NCBI GenBank assembly: GCA_956465555.1
Contig: OY101119.1
Coordinates: 1,908,629-1,972,628, forward strand
Direction of reading: 5' to 3'
Length of the DNA: 64,000 bases
DNA from: Nitzschia sp. pyKryTriq1
Lineage: Eukaryota; Bacillariophyta; Bacillariophyceae; Bacillariales; Bacillariaceae
Within the stretch, counting starts at the first letter, position 1, and each line of letters opens with the position of its first letter. The translations under genes were made by a program, and so were the position numbers. Positions 61,852-64,000 of this stretch are shown here, piece by piece. Under the pieces are notes generated by a model that worked only from the letters and a program-made list of their open reading frames with translations, was not told the origin of the DNA and searched no databases.

Positions 61852-63867
61852 ATGGACGACGATGATCCTTTCGCGGTTGTGGCACCGTCGGACAAGAAAA
61901 TGTCCTCGTACCTAAAGAAGTCCAAAGGCGCAAATTCGAGTAAATGCGTTGAGACCAGCTCTCATGGAACGAATTCGACTCGATCAACCACAAACTCCAC
62001 GCTTCCACCCGAAGATTCTAATTTCTTTTCTTCCAAGATTAATGACTTTCCCTCGAAAAAGTCCTCGAGTTCTGGATTTAACAACTCTGGTAGCAGCGAT
62101 TCTGCTAACTTTGCCTTCGGCAATGGATTGGAATTTGGCCAGGGATTCAATACCGGTAGCTCGGGCTTTGGAGATGATGGGTTCGGTGTAGTATCCCAAG
62201 ACAACAAGGCCAAAAATTCTCGTCAAAGTGCGGCTTCGGACCCGTTCATGGCTCCTCCAGTTCCACAGTCGATGAGAAATTTTGGTTCCGCAAATAATGA
62301 CTTTGATGCCTTTAACGCACCTAAACCACCAGCGTCGATGAGAAATTTTGGTTCCGCGAGTAATGGCTTTGATGCCTTTGACGAACCAAAAGTACCCCAG
62401 TCGATGAGAAATTTTGGTTCCGCGGGTGATGACTTTGGTGCCTTTGACGAACCGAAAGTACCCCAGTCGATGAGAAATTTCGGCTCAGCAAGTAATGACT
62501 TGGATGCCTTTGATTCCAGCGATCCATTCAAAAACTTAGAAAATCCCAACTTTGGTGATGATGGATTTGGAATGGATCCATTTGCAACGCCAGGACAAGG
62601 AAGCGAGTCCGCATGGCAGAAACGAGAAAAATGGAAATCTAATGGTGTTAGGTCCAGGAGTGGAGACGTTCCGAAGAAATCTTCAGGCGACAGGCGGAAA
62701 GTAGGCACACCTCGTAGATTTCATTCGTCGGATAATATCCAGCTGATGGAAGAAGCTGATTTTGGTACGAGCCCCAGCATCTCTTCTCGGAAGAGTGCTA
62801 GTTCAGGTGATCGAAGTTCTCATTCTCACAAGAGCAGTGATAAGAGCCCGAGGCAGCGAGAGCGCAAATCAGATCATAGCCCGGTGAGGAGAACACGTAG
62901 CGGAGCGGGACCATCCACCAGATCCACTACAAATCCCGGTATGAATAACTCTGGCCACACTCATCGTTCAGAGGCGACGAGCCAGAGCAGTGAAAGCCAA
63001 CAGCGGAGACGTCCACCGCGTCGAGGATCTTTGGGTATAGCGAGCTCTGATGGGTTCTCGGAACCATCTGCCACGCCGACCGTTGAGGGCAGGAAACGTG
63101 CCCCTCGTCGTGGATCTTTGGGTTTTACGAGCTCTGATGGGTTCTCGGAACCATCTGCCACGCCGACCGTTGAGGGCAGGAAACGTGCCCCTCGTCGTGG
63201 ATCTTTGGGTTTTACGAGCTCTGATGGGTCCTTGGAACCAGCCTCAACGACAAAGATACCGCCTTCACGAAACAAGAGTGCTTCTGGTCCTGCACATCGC
63301 CCTTCAGGAGGAGGAAGACGCCAGAGGCGTGCAAGTGTCACTCACACTTCCTCTGGCAATTTGGATTTCATGCAAATGAATCTTCCCAGGCAAGATGATA
63401 GCGACGTGGAAGACGATGGCGGCAAGGAAGACAATGGCAGAAAGGATCCCATGTGGGACCATGAGCGCTCAAAGAAACAAGAGAAAATCATGGAAATGTA
63501 CAGAGGGGGTGAGCTCTCCGGCAAAAGTGACCACAAACTCAACGATTCTTCATTGGGAGGTCTTGAGGAACACATTGATATGATGGCCATCAATGATGAC
63601 CAAGGAGACGCCTCTAGTGATCGTGGAAGTCGTAAAAGTCTTCGAGGATTACGACGAAACAAGAAACCAGACCAAGAGAAGGAAGAAGATGGATACAAAG
63701 AATCCATGGGTAGAAAGGATCGAACGAAGGGAAGTTTGCTTGATCGTGTTACTAGTAACTCCCGTGATATGGCCTCGGTGTCTGGCCACGATAGTGTTCA
63801 GAGCGGTGGGCTGAGCTACTCAGAAAAGATAATGAAGGCGCAACAAGAACGGAACAAACGAAATTAG
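61852..63867 (+). CDS. Low-complexity repeat protein with DPF motifs, possible endocytic adaptor
   Basis: 671 residues from the ATG at 61852. Four DPF motifs (DDDDPFAVV, ASDPFMAPP, SSDPFKN, GMDPFATPG) are spread over the first 250 residues, as in proteins that bind the clathrin adaptor AP-2 ear. Four 22-residue repeats of the SMRNFGSAxNDFDAFDEPKV type lie at 62271-62520, and three 29-residue repeats starting PRRGSLGFTSSDGFSEP at 63016-63250. In between is a Ser/Arg-rich basic region. The C-terminus is charged, partly coiled coil (DHERSKKQEKIMEMYRG) and ends SYSEKIMKAQQERNKRN. No globular domain such as ENTH or EH is seen, so the adaptor role is inference. Confidence 0.6.
   Translation: MDDDDPFAVVAPSDKKMSSYLKKSKGANSSKCVETSSHGTNSTRSTTNSTLPPEDSNFFSSKINDFPSKKSSSSGFNNSGSSDSANFAFGNGLEFGQGFNTGSSGFGDDGFGVVSQDNKAKNSRQSAASDPFMAPPVPQSMRNFGSANNDFDAFNAPKPPASMRNFGSASNGFDAFDEPKVPQSMRNFGSAGDDFGAFDEPKVPQSMRNFGSASNDLDAFDSSDPFKNLENPNFGDDGFGMDPFATPGQGSESAWQKREKWKSNGVRSRSGDVPKKSSGDRRKVGTPRRFHSSDNIQLMEEADFGTSPSISSRKSASSGDRSSHSHKSSDKSPRQRERKSDHSPVRRTRSGAGPSTRSTTNPGMNNSGHTHRSEATSQSSESQQRRRPPRRGSLGIASSDGFSEPSATPTVEGRKRAPRRGSLGFTSSDGFSEPSATPTVEGRKRAPRRGSLGFTSSDGSLEPASTTKIPPSRNKSASGPAHRPSGGGRRQRRASVTHTSSGNLDFMQMNLPRQDDSDVEDDGGKEDNGRKDPMWDHERSKKQEKIMEMYRGGELSGKSDHKLNDSSLGGLEEHIDMMAINDDQGDASSDRGSRKSLRGLRRNKKPDQEKEEDGYKESMGRKDRTKGSLLDRVTSNSRDMASVSGHDSVQSGGLSYSEKIMKAQQERNKRN
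62269..62520 (+). repeat. 66-bp coding tandem repeat
   Basis: Four in-frame 22-codon units, tcgatgagaaattttggttc start. High similarity suggests recent expansion. Confidence 0.9.
63016..63250 (+). repeat. 87-bp coding tandem repeat
   Basis: Units begin at 63016, 63103 and 63190; the second copy nearly repeats the first and the third is partial. Confidence 0.9.
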
Positions 63868-64000
63868 GTAGGAGTAGAAACTAATGGGATCCCAGATGAG
63901 AGAACCTGGTAGAGCCCCGACTTAATGTTTTAGACGTGTTATTGCAAGCATATTTTACCGTACAGTAGAGCAGAGCTCCTACTCAGAAGTTGTCGTTGTT
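63868..64000. other. 3' flank at window end
   Basis: Nothing recognised; a gtac word lies at about 63960. Confidence 0.4.

Overview
The window is nuclear DNA of a diatom (photosynthetic stramenopile). It encodes a fucoxanthin-chlorophyll light-harvesting protein with an AAAFTP-type plastid presequence, several other proteins whose signal peptide is followed by an aromatic residue and a basic, Ser/Thr-rich stretch (the bipartite plastid address of complex plastids), a DUF6824 protein, a bZIP-PAS regulator and a member of a short 'RGLE' family seen in diatoms. Genes are dense, lie on both strands, and carry few, short GT-AG introns (about 73 to 241 bp, often GTAAGT donors). No rRNA, tRNA or CRISPR was recognised.

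Layout. 1-16 kb: the C-terminal half of a signal peptide peptidase with a very long RGG/RS tail, a thylakoid-lumen cyclophilin, a DUF6824 protein, a WDR83/MORG1-like WD40 protein, proteasome alpha-7, PDCD4 (two MA3 domains), a 64-residue three-exon protein sharing the PDCD4 N-terminal motif, an ALG5-like GT2 with a plastid-like presequence, a Cys-rich remnant and a glucose-6-phosphate 1-epimerase. 16-23 kb: a Gln-rich bZIP-PAS regulator, a neighbouring SPE-repeat protein ending in a LOV-like PAS, and a GT25 glycosyltransferase. 23-33 kb: two DNA polymerase X paralogues facing each other around TadA, a protein kinase and the FCP gene. 33-39.5 kb: repeat-rich accessory DNA with a viroplasmin/RNase H1-N-like ORF between direct repeats and two tandem Crypton-like copies. 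40-64 kb: Deg/HtrA protease, V-ATPase subunit H, plastid SET methyltransferase, a Ty1/copia fossil, TMCO1, SmE, an atypical plastid SDR, Zim17, a PPR protein, two proteins of unknown function, queuosine-salvage QNG1, eIF2-gamma and a DPF-rich repeat protein.

Most genes are ordinary housekeeping or plastid genes without operon logic. The most unusual finding is the pair of polymerases: both show an N-terminal FHA-like domain of the PNKP/aprataxin type with a Cys-rich insert, then a BRCT, then a Pol lambda-like catalytic core. One of them has lost the dRP-lyase lysine. Next are the two adjacent LOV-like PAS genes with complementary losses of flavin-site residues, the stand-alone PDCD4-motif microprotein, and the GTAC/TAC-rich composition of intergenic DNA throughout the window.

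Gene models with several exons were worked out by hand from splice signals and family conservation; no alignment or transcript data were available.
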